64,000 bases of DNA from Hydrogenophaga sp. (GCF_030651625.1 NZ_JAUSCF010000031.1:124001-188000); one strand, 5' to 3'; numbered from the stretch's first letter, positions 9,482-18,940 are shown. Notes: generated by a model from the letters alone, not told the origin. Numbers and translations: made by a program.

Positions 9482-9514
9482 AAACCCCACCAGCCCAGAG
9501 GCTGTGTGGGGTTT
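9482..9514. terminator. Terminator between the cco accessory genes and fnr
   Basis: AAACCCCAC / GGGGTTT-type 9-bp stem (9482-9490 with 9506-9514) with A residues on the left and T residues on the right. It could stop transcription from both sides, serving the plus-strand cco genes and the convergent fnr gene. Confidence 0.7.
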
Positions 9515-9561
9515 CTGATCATCTGCGGGCTAATGCCGGTATCGAGCTTCAGGTTCTCGGG

Positions 9562-10281
9562 TCAACGGCAGTTCTGCGAATTCACGATCTGCTTGAGGCC
9601 CTCGGTGTTCTTGATGTGCACGTAGCGCTGCTTGACGTCGATGATGCCATCCTCCACAAACTTCGAGAAAGTGCGACTCACCGTTTCCAGCTTCATGCCG
9701 AGATAGCTACCGATTTCCTCCCGCGTCATGCGAAGGATCAACTCGGACTGGGAAAAACCGCGGGCGTGCAGGCGCTGGACAAGGTTGAGCAGGAAAGCAG
9801 CCAGACGCTCGTCGGCACGCATGCTGCCCAGCAGCAACATCACGCTGTGATCGCGAACGATCTCGCGGCTCATGATCTTGTGCACATGGTGCTGCAGTGT
9901 GGTGAATTCACGCGAAAGCTCTTCCACCTGGTCAAAAGGCATCACACAGACAACGGCGTCTTCCAGCGCGATGGCATCGCAGGAATGGTGGTCGCTCACG
10001 ATGCCATCCAGCCCGATGATTTCACCGGTCATCTGAAAACCGGTGACTTGGTCGCGGCCGTCGGCGGTGGTCACGCAAGTCTTGAAGAACCCCGATCGCA
10101 CGGCAAACAGCGATGTGAAGCGCTCGCCTGTGCTGAAAAGCGCGGTGCCTCGTTTGACCTTCCGGCGGGTGGAAATCACGTTGTCGAGCTTGCTCATTTC
10201 CTCCGCGTTCAGTCCCATCGGCAAACACAACTCTCGCAGGTTGCAGTTGGAACAAGCGACTTTGATGGTCTGTGCATCCAT
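9562..10281 (-). CDS. fnr: FNR/ANR-type oxygen-sensing transcriptional activator
   Basis: 239 aa. The N-terminal cluster ligands C10, C13 and C19 (CSNCNLRELC) have the same spacing as in E. coli FNR. A fourth Cys lies in DHHSCDAI near residue 100. A cyclic-nucleotide-binding-type beta roll, a long dimer helix and a C-terminal helix-turn-helix with ETVSRTFSKF follow; the E-SR residues recognise TTGAT half-sites. Holding a 4Fe-4S cluster under low oxygen, it would bind the boxes at 1323, 3954 and 10387. It is divergent from hemN. Confidence 0.95.
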   Translation of the reverse strand: MDAQTIKVACSNCNLRELCLPMGLNAEEMSKLDNVISTRRKVKRGTALFSTGERFTSLFAVRSGFFKTCVTTADGRDQVTGFQMTGEIIGLDGIVSDHHSCDAIALEDAVVCVMPFDQVEELSREFTTLQHHVHKIMSREIVRDHSVMLLLGSMRADERLAAFLLNLVQRLHARGFSQSELILRMTREEIGSYLGMKLETVSRTFSKFVEDGIIDVKQRYVHIKNTEGLKQIVNSQNCR

Positions 10282-10386
10282 GGTTTCTTATCCTTTGGCT
10301 TTTGAGCTTAACCCATTGAGTGAACCCACGTCTAATGACCTTCCTGTGGCTTGCAACGGTCTATGGGTTGCAAAAGCCCAGCGGGC

Positions 10387-10400
10387 TTGATGAACATCAA
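10387..10400 (+). promoter_or_regulatory. Perfect FNR box upstream of hemN
   Basis: TTGATGAACATCAA matches the FNR consensus TTGAT-N4-ATCAA exactly. Its centre at 10393.5 would place a -41.5-type start site near 10435, 20 nt before the hemN GTG. It lies in the fnr-hemN divergent region and could also allow fnr autoregulation. Confidence 0.8.
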
Positions 10401-10454
10401 GGGCAGTTGGCCTTGCGTGATGCACATTCGGTTCATTGAAATGGAGATTTGTCT

Positions 10455-11834
10455 GTGAGTCACGTTGTATCCCCTGAACTGCTCAGTCGCTTCGATGTGC
10501 CGGGTCCGCGCTACACCTCGTACCCCACCGCAGACCGGTTTGTCGAGGCTTTCACGGAACAGGACTACATCCAGGCGCTCGAGCAACGCCGTGTGGGTTC
10601 GATGGCCCTGCCACTCTCCCTCTACGTTCATGTGCCGTTCTGTGAGTCGGTGTGCTACTACTGCGCCTGCAACAAGGTCATCACCAAGCACCATGAGCGC
10701 GCTGCAGAGTATCTGCGCTACCTATCTCGTGAAATGGAGCTGCAGATCCAGCACTTTGGTCAAGGGCACAGTGTCTCTCAACTGCATCTGGGAGGGGGTA
10801 CACCCACCTTTCTTTCCGACGCCGAACTCGAAGACCTCATGAGCATGATCCGGCGCCACTTCACGCTGACGCCTGGCGGGGAGTATTCGATCGAGGTCGA
10901 TCCCCGGACCGTTACCGAAGGCCGCTTGCAGGCTTTGGCACGCCTGGGGTTCAATCGGCTGAGCTTCGGCGTGCAGGATTTCGACCCCGCCGTCCAGAAA
11001 GCCGTACACCGGGTCCAGCCGGCCGAACAGGTCTTTTCGCTGGTCGAGAGTGCGCGAAAGATCGGCTTCGAGTCCATCAATGTGGACCTGATCTACGGCT
11101 TGCCGCTGCAGACACCAGAGTCATTCGCCCGTACGCTGGTTCAGGTCAACGAACTGCGGCCCGACCGCATCGCGCTGTATGCGTACGCCCATCTGCCCAC
11201 GCGCTTCAAGCCACAGCGCCGGATCGTGTCGGCCGACCTGCCCAGCGGCAGGGACAAGCTGGCCATGCTCTCCGCTTCGCTTGACAGCCTGTTGGGCGCC
11301 GGCTATGTGTACGTGGGAATGGACCATTTCGCATTGCCAACAGATGCGCTGGCGGTCGCCAAAAGGCAAGGGCGCCTGCACCGCAACTTCCAGGGGTACA
11401 GCACCCAGCCTGACTGCGACCTGATTGCGCTGGGCGTATCGGCCATTGGCCGCATCGGCGCCACTTACAGCCAGAATGCCAAGACGCTGGAGGAGTATTA
11501 CGACAGCCTTGATCAGGGGCGTCTGCCCATTGTCCGGGGGCTGGCACTGTCCCGCGACGATCTGCTGCGCCGCTGCGTCATCATGGCCATCATGTGCCAG
11601 GGTCAGCTGGATTTCGAATCGGTGGATCTCGGCCACCTGATTGATTTCAGGACCTATTTCGCACGCGAACTGGAAGTCTTGTCTGAACTCGCCGACCACG
11701 GCCTCGTCACAATCGACGATAGCGGCGTGCAGGTCACGCCCACTGGCTGGTATCTGGTGCGAGCCATTGCCATGGTGTTCGACAAGAACTTGCAGGTGGA
11801 TCGGGACAGAGCCCGGTTTTCCAAGATCATTTGA
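10455..11834 (+). CDS. hemN: Oxygen-independent coproporphyrinogen III dehydrogenase
   Basis: 459 aa radical-SAM enzyme that converts coproporphyrinogen III to protoporphyrinogen IX without O2, supplying heme for anaerobic or micro-oxic cytochromes. The cluster motif CESVCYYCACN has the CxxxCxxC form. HLGGGTP, EVDPRT and GVQDFDPAVQ are typical of HemN, and the C-terminal HemN domain is present. GTG 10455 has GGAG 8 nt upstream, so I prefer it to the in-frame TTG at 10449. The perfect FNR box upstream and the neighbouring fnr explain its regulation. Confidence 0.95.
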   Translation: MSHVVSPELLSRFDVPGPRYTSYPTADRFVEAFTEQDYIQALEQRRVGSMALPLSLYVHVPFCESVCYYCACNKVITKHHERAAEYLRYLSREMELQIQHFGQGHSVSQLHLGGGTPTFLSDAELEDLMSMIRRHFTLTPGGEYSIEVDPRTVTEGRLQALARLGFNRLSFGVQDFDPAVQKAVHRVQPAEQVFSLVESARKIGFESINVDLIYGLPLQTPESFARTLVQVNELRPDRIALYAYAHLPTRFKPQRRIVSADLPSGRDKLAMLSASLDSLLGAGYVYVGMDHFALPTDALAVAKRQGRLHRNFQGYSTQPDCDLIALGVSAIGRIGATYSQNAKTLEEYYDSLDQGRLPIVRGLALSRDDLLRRCVIMAIMCQGQLDFESVDLGHLIDFRTYFARELEVLSELADHGLVTIDDSGVQVTPTGWYLVRAIAMVFDKNLQVDRDRARFSKII

Positions 11835-11867
11835 GCGGGTAGGGCAGGCCACTGCTACATTGACAGC

Positions 11868-12539
11868 ATGCAAACCTCCATGGCGATCACCGCCCTGTTC
11901 ATGGGTCTGGTGGGCGGACCCCACTGCGTCGCCATGTGTGGTGCAGCCTGTGCGGGAATCGGGCGTGCTGCAGGTGATCAGAGCACCCGTGCCTTGATGA
12001 CTTTTCAGTTCAGCCGCATGCTGGGCTACGCGCTGGTGGGCGCCCTGGCGGCAGGCTCTGTGCAAGGTCTCGCCTGGCTGGGCACCAACACCGCCGTGAT
12101 TCGCCCCGTCTGGACCATGTTTCACGTCGCCGCGCTCTTGCTGGGTGCTGTGCTGATGTGGCAGGCCAGGCAACCCGCGTGGATCGAGACACTGGGTCAG
12201 AACGTCTGGCGCAAAGCCCGACCGGCGCTTGTTCGCATGGGGCCACGCGCTCCTGTGGTGCTGGGCGTCGCGTGGGCACTGATGCCCTGCGGCCTGCTGT
12301 ATTCAGCGCTGCTGGTGGCCTCGTTGTCGGCCAACGCACTGGAAGGCGCCGCCATCATGGCACTGTTCGCACTGGGGACCTCGATCTCGCTGACAGCTGG
12401 TCCCTGGTTGCTGCTGCGCCTTCGCCAGGCAAGATCGGGCGCATGGGGCATCCGGCTGGCGGGTTTTGCCCTGGCCGTCACGTCGGGGTGGGCCCTTTGG
12501 ATGGGCATCACGGATCCCACCGGTTTGTGGTGTGCGTGA
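11868..12539 (+). CDS. TauE/SafE (DsbD_2-like) membrane protein
   Basis: 223 aa with six or so membrane helices. The N-terminus has MGLVGGPHCVAMCGAACAG, with a paired Cys-His-Cys pattern in the first helix, and a later helix has WALMPCGLLYSALLVASL. These are the features of the sulfite-exporter/DsbD_2 family proteins found beside cbb3 genes in many proteobacteria, where they are associated with oxidase biogenesis and probably copper or thiol handling. It begins 33 nt after hemN and ends immediately next to a convergent gene. The precise substrate is unknown. Confidence 0.8.
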   Translation: MQTSMAITALFMGLVGGPHCVAMCGAACAGIGRAAGDQSTRALMTFQFSRMLGYALVGALAAGSVQGLAWLGTNTAVIRPVWTMFHVAALLLGAVLMWQARQPAWIETLGQNVWRKARPALVRMGPRAPVVLGVAWALMPCGLLYSALLVASLSANALEGAAIMALFALGTSISLTAGPWLLLRLRQARSGAWGIRLAGFALAVTSGWALWMGITDPTGLWCA

Positions 12540-13460
12540 TCAAGTCGTTCGCCGGGTGGGTAAAGTGGCCAGCACAAGGCCCAGGAGGGCAATGCCAAAT
12601 GCCAGCACCTGAACACCACTGAGACGTTCACCCATGAACATCACGCCGATGGTGGCAGCGCTGATCGGAAGCATCACAGTGAACACGCCCGCCTGTGACG
12701 CCGGCACTTTTTTCAGACCGGTCATCCACAGCCAGACCGTCCACACGCTGGCTGCGAGCCCGTAGAACAGCAGCAACCCCCAGACCGGAAGGCTCACGGC
12801 ACTGAAGTCAAATTGCCATGCAGCCCACATGCCGAATGGGGTGACCAGCGCAAAACCCCAAAGGTTGATGATGGCTGAAATGCGTTTGGGCCCCAGCCCA
12901 TCTGTCAGGCGTTTGCCGATCACCACATAGGCGGCCTCGCACACCACCGCAGCAAACACCAGCATATTGCCCAGCAGCGCGCGGTTCATGCCAAACATGG
13001 CGGCCGCATCGGGGCTGGATACGGAGGTTGGCACCCCTTTCTGTAGCGAGAAAAGTCCGATCCCGACGGCCGCGCAAGCAATGCCGGCGGCACTGCGTCG
13101 CCCGATGCGTTCCTTGAGGAAGAGCCAGCTCAGCAATGCAACAACCGCTGGAATGGAGGACATCACCACACCAGCGGCCACGGCGGTTGTCATGCTGACG
13201 CCAAACAGCATGCAGATTGAAAACAGGAAGTTGCCCAGAAACGACTCCAGGAACAACAGTCTCTTCGTGTGCGGCGCTATCCGAGGCTCGTCGGCTGGCT
13301 TCTTCAACCATCGAAACATCGCAATACCGCCAATGCCAAACCGCAACCAGGCCAGCAGAAACACCGGGAACACGAGCACCAGTGGCTTTGAGAGCGCCAC
13401 ATAGCTGCCAACAAGAGACATGCTCAGGGCAAGGCATGCGTAGGCCCACCAGCGATTCAT
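12540..13460 (-). CDS. EamA/DMT-family transporter
   Basis: 306 aa with about ten membrane helices arranged as two similar halves, the hallmark of drug/metabolite transporters. Segments such as SSIPAVVALLSWLFLKERIG and VFTVMLPISAATIGVMFMGE each carry the charged residue after a helix typical of the EamA repeat. It probably exports a small metabolite across the inner membrane; no substrate can be assigned. Its stop codon abuts that of the convergent TauE-like gene. Confidence 0.88.
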   Translation of the reverse strand: MNRWWAYACLALSMSLVGSYVALSKPLVLVFPVFLLAWLRFGIGGIAMFRWLKKPADEPRIAPHTKRLLFLESFLGNFLFSICMLFGVSMTTAVAAGVVMSSIPAVVALLSWLFLKERIGRRSAAGIACAAVGIGLFSLQKGVPTSVSSPDAAAMFGMNRALLGNMLVFAAVVCEAAYVVIGKRLTDGLGPKRISAIINLWGFALVTPFGMWAAWQFDFSAVSLPVWGLLLFYGLAASVWTVWLWMTGLKKVPASQAGVFTVMLPISAATIGVMFMGERLSGVQVLAFGIALLGLVLATLPTRRTT

Positions 13461-13559
13461 GGGTAATGGCGAATTTGAGTTGGAAGAGGTTCAGGGCACC
13501 GAATCATGCCCTACCACCCTGGGAGGGCGACTTCTGCTGTGCTTTGGCGCAGTTTTTTT

Positions 13560-13588
13560 CCAGACACATCGTGGCACGGTGTGTCTGG
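13560..13588. repeat. Inverted repeat between the EamA gene and aceA
   Basis: CCAGACACA (13560-13568) and TGTGTCTGG (13580-13588) form a perfect 9-bp stem with an 11-nt spacer. There is no T-tract after it on either strand, so it is more likely an operator or RNA hairpin than a terminator. Confidence 0.45.
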
Positions 13589-13616
13589 CTCGGAATCCCA
13601 CATTGAGGAAAAACAT

Positions 13617-13780
13617 TTTCTTAATGTGAAAAACAAAAATGGTGCGATGCAAAAATATTTCTTGATATGAGAGAAATGATTTCTTAATGAGAAAAGAAGG
13701 CCAAATACCGTTGATTTTTAAGAGAAAAATATATGTCTTATATAAGACACAAGAGCTATGAAAAGTCTTCTATAAGACTT
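13617..13780 (+). promoter_or_regulatory. AT-rich aceA control region with repeated operators
   Basis: This gap is markedly AT-rich compared with its surroundings. It holds TTTCTTAATGTGAAAA (13617-13632), TTTCTTGATATGAGAGAAA (13658-13676) and TTTCTTAATGAGAAAA (13680-13695), three related TTTC...GAAA elements. Closer to aceA are TGTCTTATATAAGACA (13734-13749), a perfect 16-bp palindrome, and AAGTCTTCTATAAGACTT (13763-13780), an imperfect one with 7-bp arms. They look like sites for two different dimeric regulators of acetate or glyoxylate metabolism. I cannot name the proteins. Confidence 0.5.
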
Positions 13781-13853
13781 AAAGTTCTCACATCGGCACC
13801 GCTCTTGCAATGCGGTCTTCCGAACCATCCACATCAACCTCACGGAGCACTCC

Positions 13854-15185
13854 ATGCCTCAATCCCTCACCGAGCAACTCAGCCGCGCACAGCAAATCGA
13901 AGCCCTGGAAAAAGACTGGGCCACCAACCCGCGCTGGAAAGGCGTGAAGCGCGGTTACTCCGCCGCCGATGTCGTGCGCTTGCGCGGCAGCATGCAGATC
14001 GAGCACACGCTGGCCAAGCGCGGCGCCGAGAAGCTGTGGGACAAGGTCAATGGCGGCTCCAAGAAAGGCTATGTGAACGCCTTCGGCGCGATCTCCGCCG
14101 GCCAGGCCATGCAGCAGGCCAAAGCGGGCCTTGAAGCCGTGTACCTGTCGGGCTGGCAAGTCGCCGCCGACGGCAACACCTCCGAAACCATGTACCCCGA
14201 CCAGTCGCTGTATGCCTACGACTCGGTGCCCACCATGGTCCGCCGCATCAACAACACCTTCAAGCGTGCCGACGAAATTCAGTGGGGCCGTGGTATCGAG
14301 CCGGGCAGCCCGGAGTTCATCGACTACTTCCTGCCCATCGTGGCCGACGCCGAAGCCGGTTTCGGCGGTGTGTTGAACGCCTTCGAATTGATGAAGAACA
14401 TGATCGCCGCCGGTGCCGCAGGCGTGCACTTCGAAGACCAGCTGGCCGCCGTGAAGAAGTGCGGTCATATGGGTGGCAAGGTGCTCGTGCCCACGCAAGA
14501 GGCTTGCGAAAAGCTGATCGCCGCGCGCTTCGCCGCCGACGTGATGGGCGTGTCCACCATCGTGCTGGCCCGCACAGATGCCGAAGCCGCCAACCTCATC
14601 ACCAGCGACCACGACGCCAATGACAAGCCCTTCCTGACCGGCGAGCGCACGCAAGAAGGCTTCTACCGTGTCAAGAACGGCCTGGAGCAAGCCATCAGCC
14701 GCGGCATCGCCTACGCACCCTATGCCGATCTGGTGTGGTGCGAGACCGGTGTGCCCGACATCGGCTTCGCCCGCGAGTTCGCCCAGGCCGTGCAGGCCGC
14801 CTGCCCAGGCAAGCTGCTGTCGTACAACTGCTCGCCTTCCTTCAACTGGAAGAAAAACCTCAACGACAAGCAGATTGCCTCGTTCCAGGAAGATCTGGCC
14901 GCGCTGGGCTACAAGTACCAGTTCATCACGCTGGCCGGTATCCACATCAACTGGTTCAACACCTTCCAGTTCGCCCACGCCTACGCTCGCGGCGAAGGCA
15001 TGAAGCACTACACCGAGATGGTGCAGGAGCCCGAATTCGCTGCACGCGAAAAAGGCTATACCTTCGTGTCGCACCAGCAGGAAGTGGGCGCAGGTTACTT
15101 CGACGACGTGACCACCGTGATCCAGGGCGGTTCTTCCAGCGTGAAGGCCTTGACTGGCTCGACCGAAGAAGAGCAGTTCCACTAA
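13854..15185 (+). CDS. aceA: Isocitrate lyase
   Basis: 443 aa, close to the usual 430-440 of bacterial enzymes. It carries the active-site signature KKCGHMGGK with catalytic Cys, and [14 protein letters not shown] and [10 protein letters not shown] segments typical of the family. It splits isocitrate into succinate and glyoxylate in the glyoxylate bypass, needed for growth on acetate or fatty acids. CGGAGC precedes the ATG. It is a single-gene unit with a complex upstream control region and its own terminator. Confidence 0.96.
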   Translation: MPQSLTEQLSRAQQIEALEKDWATNPRWKGVKRGYSAADVVRLRGSMQIEHTLAKRGAEKLWDKVNGGSKKGYVNAFGAISAGQAMQQAKAGLEAVYLSGWQVAADGNTSETMYPDQSLYAYDSVPTMVRRINNTFKRADEIQWGRGIEPGSPEFIDYFLPIVADAEAGFGGVLNAFELMKNMIAAGAAGVHFEDQLAAVKKCGHMGGKVLVPTQEACEKLIAARFAADVMGVSTIVLARTDAEAANLITSDHDANDKPFLTGERTQEGFYRVKNGLEQAISRGIAYAPYADLVWCETGVPDIGFAREFAQAVQAACPGKLLSYNCSPSFNWKKNLNDKQIASFQEDLAALGYKYQFITLAGIHINWFNTFQFAHAYARGEGMKHYTEMVQEPEFAAREKGYTFVSHQQEVGAGYFDDVTTVIQGGSSSVKALTGSTEEEQFH

Positions 15186-15223
15186 CGTCTCATATCCGCC
15201 CCCGTGCGGTGTGTAGCGATGAG

Positions 15224-15250
15224 AGCCCGGGCTGGCCCCGGGCTTTTTTT
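15224..15250 (+). terminator. Terminator after aceA
   Basis: AGCCCGGG / CCCGGGCT, an 8-bp stem with a 5-nt loop, followed by seven T (15244-15250), 39 nt after the aceA stop. Confidence 0.85.
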
Positions 15251-15269
15251 GTCGCTGGGCCGCCCCAAG

Positions 15270-15335
15270 ACAAAAATGTCCCCCTGGGGGGGCAGCGACG
15301 CGCGCAGCGCGGGAGCGTGGGGGCCACATTTTTGT
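15270..15335. repeat. Long inverted repeat in the aceA-thrS gap
   Basis: ACAAAAATGT (15270-15279) and ACATTTTTGT (15326-15335) are exact inverted repeats. Between them lie a C5TG7 block (15281-15292) and a GCGACGCGCGCAGCGCGG-like run. It resembles the GC-rich dispersed intergenic elements common in Comamonadaceae genomes, but only one copy is clear here. Confidence 0.5.
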
Positions 15336-15388
15336 GGGAAAATCCAGGCTTCTTTGAACACTGCAAGAGCGAGAAAGGCAATCTGGTT

Positions 15389-15430
15389 ATGACACCGCGA
15401 ACTCAGGATATCTTCCTCCTGGCCTTGTAG
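15389..15430 (+). CDS. Possible leader peptide of the thrS operon
   Basis: A 13-codon frame [13 protein letters not shown] ends 83 nt before thrS and is followed by a terminator hairpin. Two of its first five codons are Thr. CGCGAACT (15396-15403) can pair with AGTTCGCG (15439-15446), a stem that would form across the frame. This arrangement suggests ribosome-dependent attenuation. The ribosome site (AAAGG, 10 nt upstream) is only fair, so translation is uncertain. Confidence 0.35.
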   Translation: MTPRTQDIFLLAL

Positions 15431-15472
15431 GGCCTGCAGTTCGCGCCTGCCCGATTTTTTCTCCCCCACACC

Positions 15473-15500
15473 AGCGCGGCCCATGCCGCGCTTTTTGTTT
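15473..15500 (+). terminator. Terminator or attenuator just upstream of thrS
   Basis: AGCGCGGC / GCCGCGCT forms an 8-bp stem with a CCAT loop, followed by CTTTTTGTTTTCT. It lies 14 nt before the thrS ATG, too close to be just an upstream gene terminator, so an attenuator role for thrS-infC is likely. Confidence 0.65.
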
Positions 15501-15513
15501 TCTGGATCACCCC

Positions 15514-17421
15514 ATGTTGCACATTACGCTCCCAGACGGTTCCCAACGCGAATTCCCAGGCCCGGTCACCGTCGCAGAAGTGGCGGCTTCGATTGGCAGT
15601 GGTCTGGCCAAGGCCGCGCTGGCCGGCAAGATTGATGGCAAAGTGGTTGACACCAGCTTTCTCATCGCGCAGGACAGCCCGCTGTCTATCGTCACTGCCA
15701 AGGATCCGGATGGCCTGGAAGTGATCCGGCACTCCACCGCCCACTTGCTGGCGTATGCGGTGAAGGAGTTGTTCCCCGATGCACAAGTGACCATCGGCCC
15801 CGTGATTGAGCACGGCTTCTTCTACGACTTCTCATACAAGCGACCCTTCACGCCCGAAGACCTGGTGGCGATCGAGAAGCGCATGACCGAGCTGGCCAAC
15901 ATGGACGAGCCCGTCGTGCGCCGCGTGCTGCCACGTGATGAGGCCGTGGCGCACTTCAAGGGCATGGGTGAGCACTACAAGGCCGAGATCATCGCCAGCA
16001 TCCCGAGCAATGAAGACGTGTCCCTCTATCGTGAAGGCGCGTTCGAAGACCTTTGTCGTGGCCCGCACGTACCCAGCACCGGCAAGCTCAAGCACTTCAA
16101 GCTGATGAAGGTGGCTGGCGCCTATTGGCGCGGCGACCACCGCAACGAAATGTTGCAGCGCATCTATGGCACTGCCTGGGCCACCAAGGACGAGTTGCAG
16201 CAGCACCTGTCCATGATCGAAGAGGCCGAAAAGCGCGACCACCGCAAACTGGGCCGCGAGCTCGACCTGTTTCATCTGGATGAGCACGCCCCTGGACTGG
16301 TTTTCTGGCACCCCAAGGGCTGGACGCTGTGGCAGGAGGTGGAGCAGTACATGCGCCGCGTCTACCGCGACAACGGCTACCAGGAGGTCAAAGGCCCGCA
16401 GATCATCGACAAGTCGCTGTGGGAGAAGACCGGTCACTGGGACAAGTACCGCGATGCCATGTTCACCACCGAGAGTGAAAAGCGCGACTACGCCCTGAAG
16501 CCCATGAATTGCCCGGGCCACATCCTGATCTACAAGCAGGGCATCAAAAGCTACCGCGATCTGCCCTTGCGTTACGGTGAGTTCGGCCAATGCCACCGCA
16601 ACGAGCCCAGTGGCGGCCTGCACGGCATCATGCGTGTGCGCGGGTTCACGCAGGACGACGGTCACATTTTCTGCACCGAAGAGCAGATCCTGCCCGAATG
16701 CCTGGCCTACACCACACTGTTGCAGAAGGTGTACGCCGATTTTGGCTTCAAGAACATCATTTACAAAGTGGCGACGAGGCCAGAAGCGCGCATCGGTTCA
16801 GACGAGGTATGGGACAAGGCCGAACATGCGCTCATGGAAAGCCTTCGTGCCTCCGGATGCGAATTCGAGATCGCGCCGGGCGACGGTGCTTTCTATGGAC
16901 CGAAGATCGAGTACACGCTCAAAGATGCGATCGGTCGGCAGTGGCAGTGCGGCACCATGCAGGTCGATTTCTCGATGCCAGAGCGCCTCGATGCCGAGTA
17001 CGTGGGCGAAGATGGTGCGCGACACCGACCCGTGATGCTGCACCGTGCCATCGTGGGCAGCATGGAGCGGTTCATCGGCATCCTCATCGAGGAGCACGCT
17101 GGCGCGTTACCTACCTGGCTGGCCCCGGTGCAGGTAGCGGTGCTCAATATCACCGACTCTCAGGCCGAATACTGTCGCGAAATCACCAAAGCGTTGCAAA
17201 ATCAAGGGGTTAGGGTGGTTACGGACCTGCGCAACGAGAAAATCACGTATAAAATACGGGAGCACGCGTTGCAAAAGCTACCTTTCATCCTTGTCGTGGG
17301 CGACAAGGAGAAAGAGGCTGGCGCCGTGGCTGTGCGGGCTCGAGGTAACAAAGACCTCGGTGTCATGCCGCTGGAAGCCTTTTCCAAACTCATTGCGGCA
17401 GACGTTTCATCCAAAGTTTGA
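15514..17421 (+). CDS. thrS: Threonyl-tRNA synthetase
   Basis: 635 aa class II enzyme that charges tRNA-Thr. In order: an N-terminal TGS domain ([17 protein letters not shown]), an editing domain with [10 protein letters not shown] and [10 protein letters not shown], the catalytic core with NCPGH (zinc-binding Cys) and class II motif 2 [11 protein letters not shown], and an anticodon-binding C-terminal domain with [16 protein letters not shown]. The start follows the attenuator-like hairpin. infC follows after 108 nt, the usual thrS-infC-rpmI-rplT order. Confidence 0.97.
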   Translation: MLHITLPDGSQREFPGPVTVAEVAASIGSGLAKAALAGKIDGKVVDTSFLIAQDSPLSIVTAKDPDGLEVIRHSTAHLLAYAVKELFPDAQVTIGPVIEHGFFYDFSYKRPFTPEDLVAIEKRMTELANMDEPVVRRVLPRDEAVAHFKGMGEHYKAEIIASIPSNEDVSLYREGAFEDLCRGPHVPSTGKLKHFKLMKVAGAYWRGDHRNEMLQRIYGTAWATKDELQQHLSMIEEAEKRDHRKLGRELDLFHLDEHAPGLVFWHPKGWTLWQEVEQYMRRVYRDNGYQEVKGPQIIDKSLWEKTGHWDKYRDAMFTTESEKRDYALKPMNCPGHILIYKQGIKSYRDLPLRYGEFGQCHRNEPSGGLHGIMRVRGFTQDDGHIFCTEEQILPECLAYTTLLQKVYADFGFKNIIYKVATRPEARIGSDEVWDKAEHALMESLRASGCEFEIAPGDGAFYGPKIEYTLKDAIGRQWQCGTMQVDFSMPERLDAEYVGEDGARHRPVMLHRAIVGSMERFIGILIEEHAGALPTWLAPVQVAVLNITDSQAEYCREITKALQNQGVRVVTDLRNEKITYKIREHALQKLPFILVVGDKEKEAGAVAVRARGNKDLGVMPLEAFSKLIAADVSSKV

Positions 17422-17529
17422 TATCAAACGCTCCGGTTGATGCCCCCGCTGCTGCGGCACTCTGCGTGTGCACCAAGGCGACCAAATGGTCGCCACTTAC
17501 ATTAATTTGCCCACATAAAGGATTTCGCC

Positions 17530-18135
17530 ATAGCTACCAACTTTCGCGACCGCCGCCAACGTGAAGAGCGCGCGCACAGATTGAACCGTGAAATCATGGC
17601 ACCTGAGGTTCGCCTCAACGGGCCTGAGAATGAACCACTGGGAATCGTCAGTCTGCAAGAAGCGCTGCGCATGGCCGGTGAGCTGGACGTGGACTTGGTC
17701 GAGATTGCGGCCACTGCCATTCCTCCGGTGTGTCGATTGATGGACTACGGCAAGTTCAAGTACCAGGAGCAAAAGAAGGCAGCCGAGGCAAAAGCCAAGC
17801 AAACTGTCATCGAGATCAAGGAAGTCAAGTTCCGGCCGGGCACCGACGACGGTGACTACAACATCAAGATGCGCAACATTCGCCGCTTTCTGGATGATGG
17901 AGACAAATGCAAGATCACGTTGCGCTTTCGAGGCCGCGAGATCACGCACCAGGAACTTGGCTTGGCGTTGTTGAACCGGATTCGAGACGAGCTGGCAGAC
18001 TCCATTGTGGTGGAGCAGTTTCCCAAACTCGAAGGGCGCCAGATGATCATGATGATTGCGCCGGGTCGAAAGAAGGCCGGCGGGGCGGCGGTGAAAGCGG
18101 CAGCAGAGCCCGTGGCCGAGAAGCCCGCGGCTTGA
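17530..18135 (+). CDS. infC: Translation initiation factor IF-3, with AUA start codon
   Basis: 201 aa when read from ATA 17530. AAAGGA lies 7 nt upstream of this codon, and the product begins (M)[20 protein letters not shown], continuing into the conserved [17 protein letters not shown]. Starting at the first ATG or TTG downstream would remove the beginning of the N-terminal domain. IF-3 discriminates against non-AUG starts, so an AUA start gives autogenous repression, as known for infC with AUU in E. coli. The C-terminal domain has [17 protein letters not shown] and [10 protein letters not shown]. Confidence 0.93.
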   Translation: MATNFRDRRQREERAHRLNREIMAPEVRLNGPENEPLGIVSLQEALRMAGELDVDLVEIAATAIPPVCRLMDYGKFKYQEQKKAAEAKAKQTVIEIKEVKFRPGTDDGDYNIKMRNIRRFLDDGDKCKITLRFRGREITHQELGLALLNRIRDELADSIVVEQFPKLEGRQMIMMIAPGRKKAGGAAVKAAAEPVAEKPAA

Positions 18136-18310
18136 TGGAAAAAAGGATTGGGCGGGCAGGGTAGTCTCCTGCTGGCCTGAGGAGTCGGCCGAAATGCCGG
18201 CGACCGAACTAGGAGGGCCGAAAGGTCTTCCTTAAAAAGTGGCTCGGGGCCAACAAGTCCGCGGAAGGTTCGCGGCGCCTCACGAGCACAAATGAAAAAG
18301 GAGCATGAAT
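18136..18310 (+). promoter_or_regulatory. Candidate structured leader of rpmI-rplT
   Basis: The 175-nt gap between infC and rpmI contains short pairable segments: GCAGG with CCTGC near 18156-18172, and CCGCG/CGCGG near 18261-18277. Leaders bound by ribosomal protein L20 exist in other bacteria, but I cannot match this sequence to a described class. Confidence 0.3.
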
Positions 18311-18514
18311 ATGCCCAAAATGAAGACCAAGAGCAGCGCGAAGAAGCGTTTTCGCGTTCGTCCCGGTGGCACCGTCAAGCGCGGTCAAGCCTTCAAACGT
18401 CACATTCTGACCAAGAAGACCACCAAGAACAAGCGCCACTTGCGTGGAGCAGTCACTGTGCATGAGACCAACATGGGTCACATGGCGCAGATGCTGCCCG
18501 GCATGGGTATTTGA
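18311..18514 (+). CDS. rpmI: 50S ribosomal protein bL35
   Basis: 67 aa, [20 protein letters not shown], very basic, ending [17 protein letters not shown] lies 8 nt before ATG 18311, which is therefore preferred over the in-frame ATG at 18305. It sits between infC and rplT in the standard order. Confidence 0.97.
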   Translation: MPKMKTKSSAKKRFRVRPGGTVKRGQAFKRHILTKKTTKNKRHLRGAVTVHETNMGHMAQMLPGMGI

Positions 18515-18538
18515 TCAACGACGAACAGGAGAACACAC

Positions 18539-18898
18539 ATGCCTCGCGTCAAACGTGGTGTCACGGCTCGCGCCCGACACAAAAAAGTACTGGCTCTGGC
18601 CAAAGGGTTCCGTGGCCGTCGCGGTAACGTCTTCCGCATCGCCAAACAGGCGGTGATGAAGGCGGGGCAATACGCCTACCGTGATCGTCGCACCAAGAAG
18701 CGCGTCTTCCGTCAGTTGTGGATTGCCCGTATCAACGCCGGTGCTCGCGCATGCGGCCTGACGTACAGCCAGTTTGCCAACGGTCTGAAGAAGGCTTCGA
18801 TCGAAATCGACCGCAAGGTTCTGGCCGATCTGGCCGTGAACGATCCGGCTGCCTTCGGCAGCATCGTGGAGCAAGTCAAAGCCAAGCTGGCCGCTTGA
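18539..18898 (+). CDS. rplT: 50S ribosomal protein bL20
   Basis: 119 aa, [20 protein letters not shown], a basic helical N-terminus and a globular C-terminus with [11 protein letters not shown] and [11 protein letters not shown]. It is an early assembly protein of the large subunit. It begins 24 nt after rpmI with a GGAG site, and is followed by a terminator or attenuator ahead of pheS. Confidence 0.97.
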   Translation: MPRVKRGVTARARHKKVLALAKGFRGRRGNVFRIAKQAVMKAGQYAYRDRRTKKRVFRQLWIARINAGARACGLTYSQFANGLKKASIEIDRKVLADLAVNDPAAFGSIVEQVKAKLAA

Positions 18899-18940
18899 TT
18901 CACGACAGGGATGCACCTCGGTGCTTCCCGGTCGCTCAAA

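Noticed and set aside
13788..15329. 513-codon open frame antisense to aceA
   Set aside because: Mirror frame of a highly expressed GC-rich gene; it runs through the aceA control region and has no ribosome site.
15270..15335. Second aceA terminator
   Set aside because: The inverted repeat is long and interrupted and has no T-tract; the real terminator is at 15224-15250.
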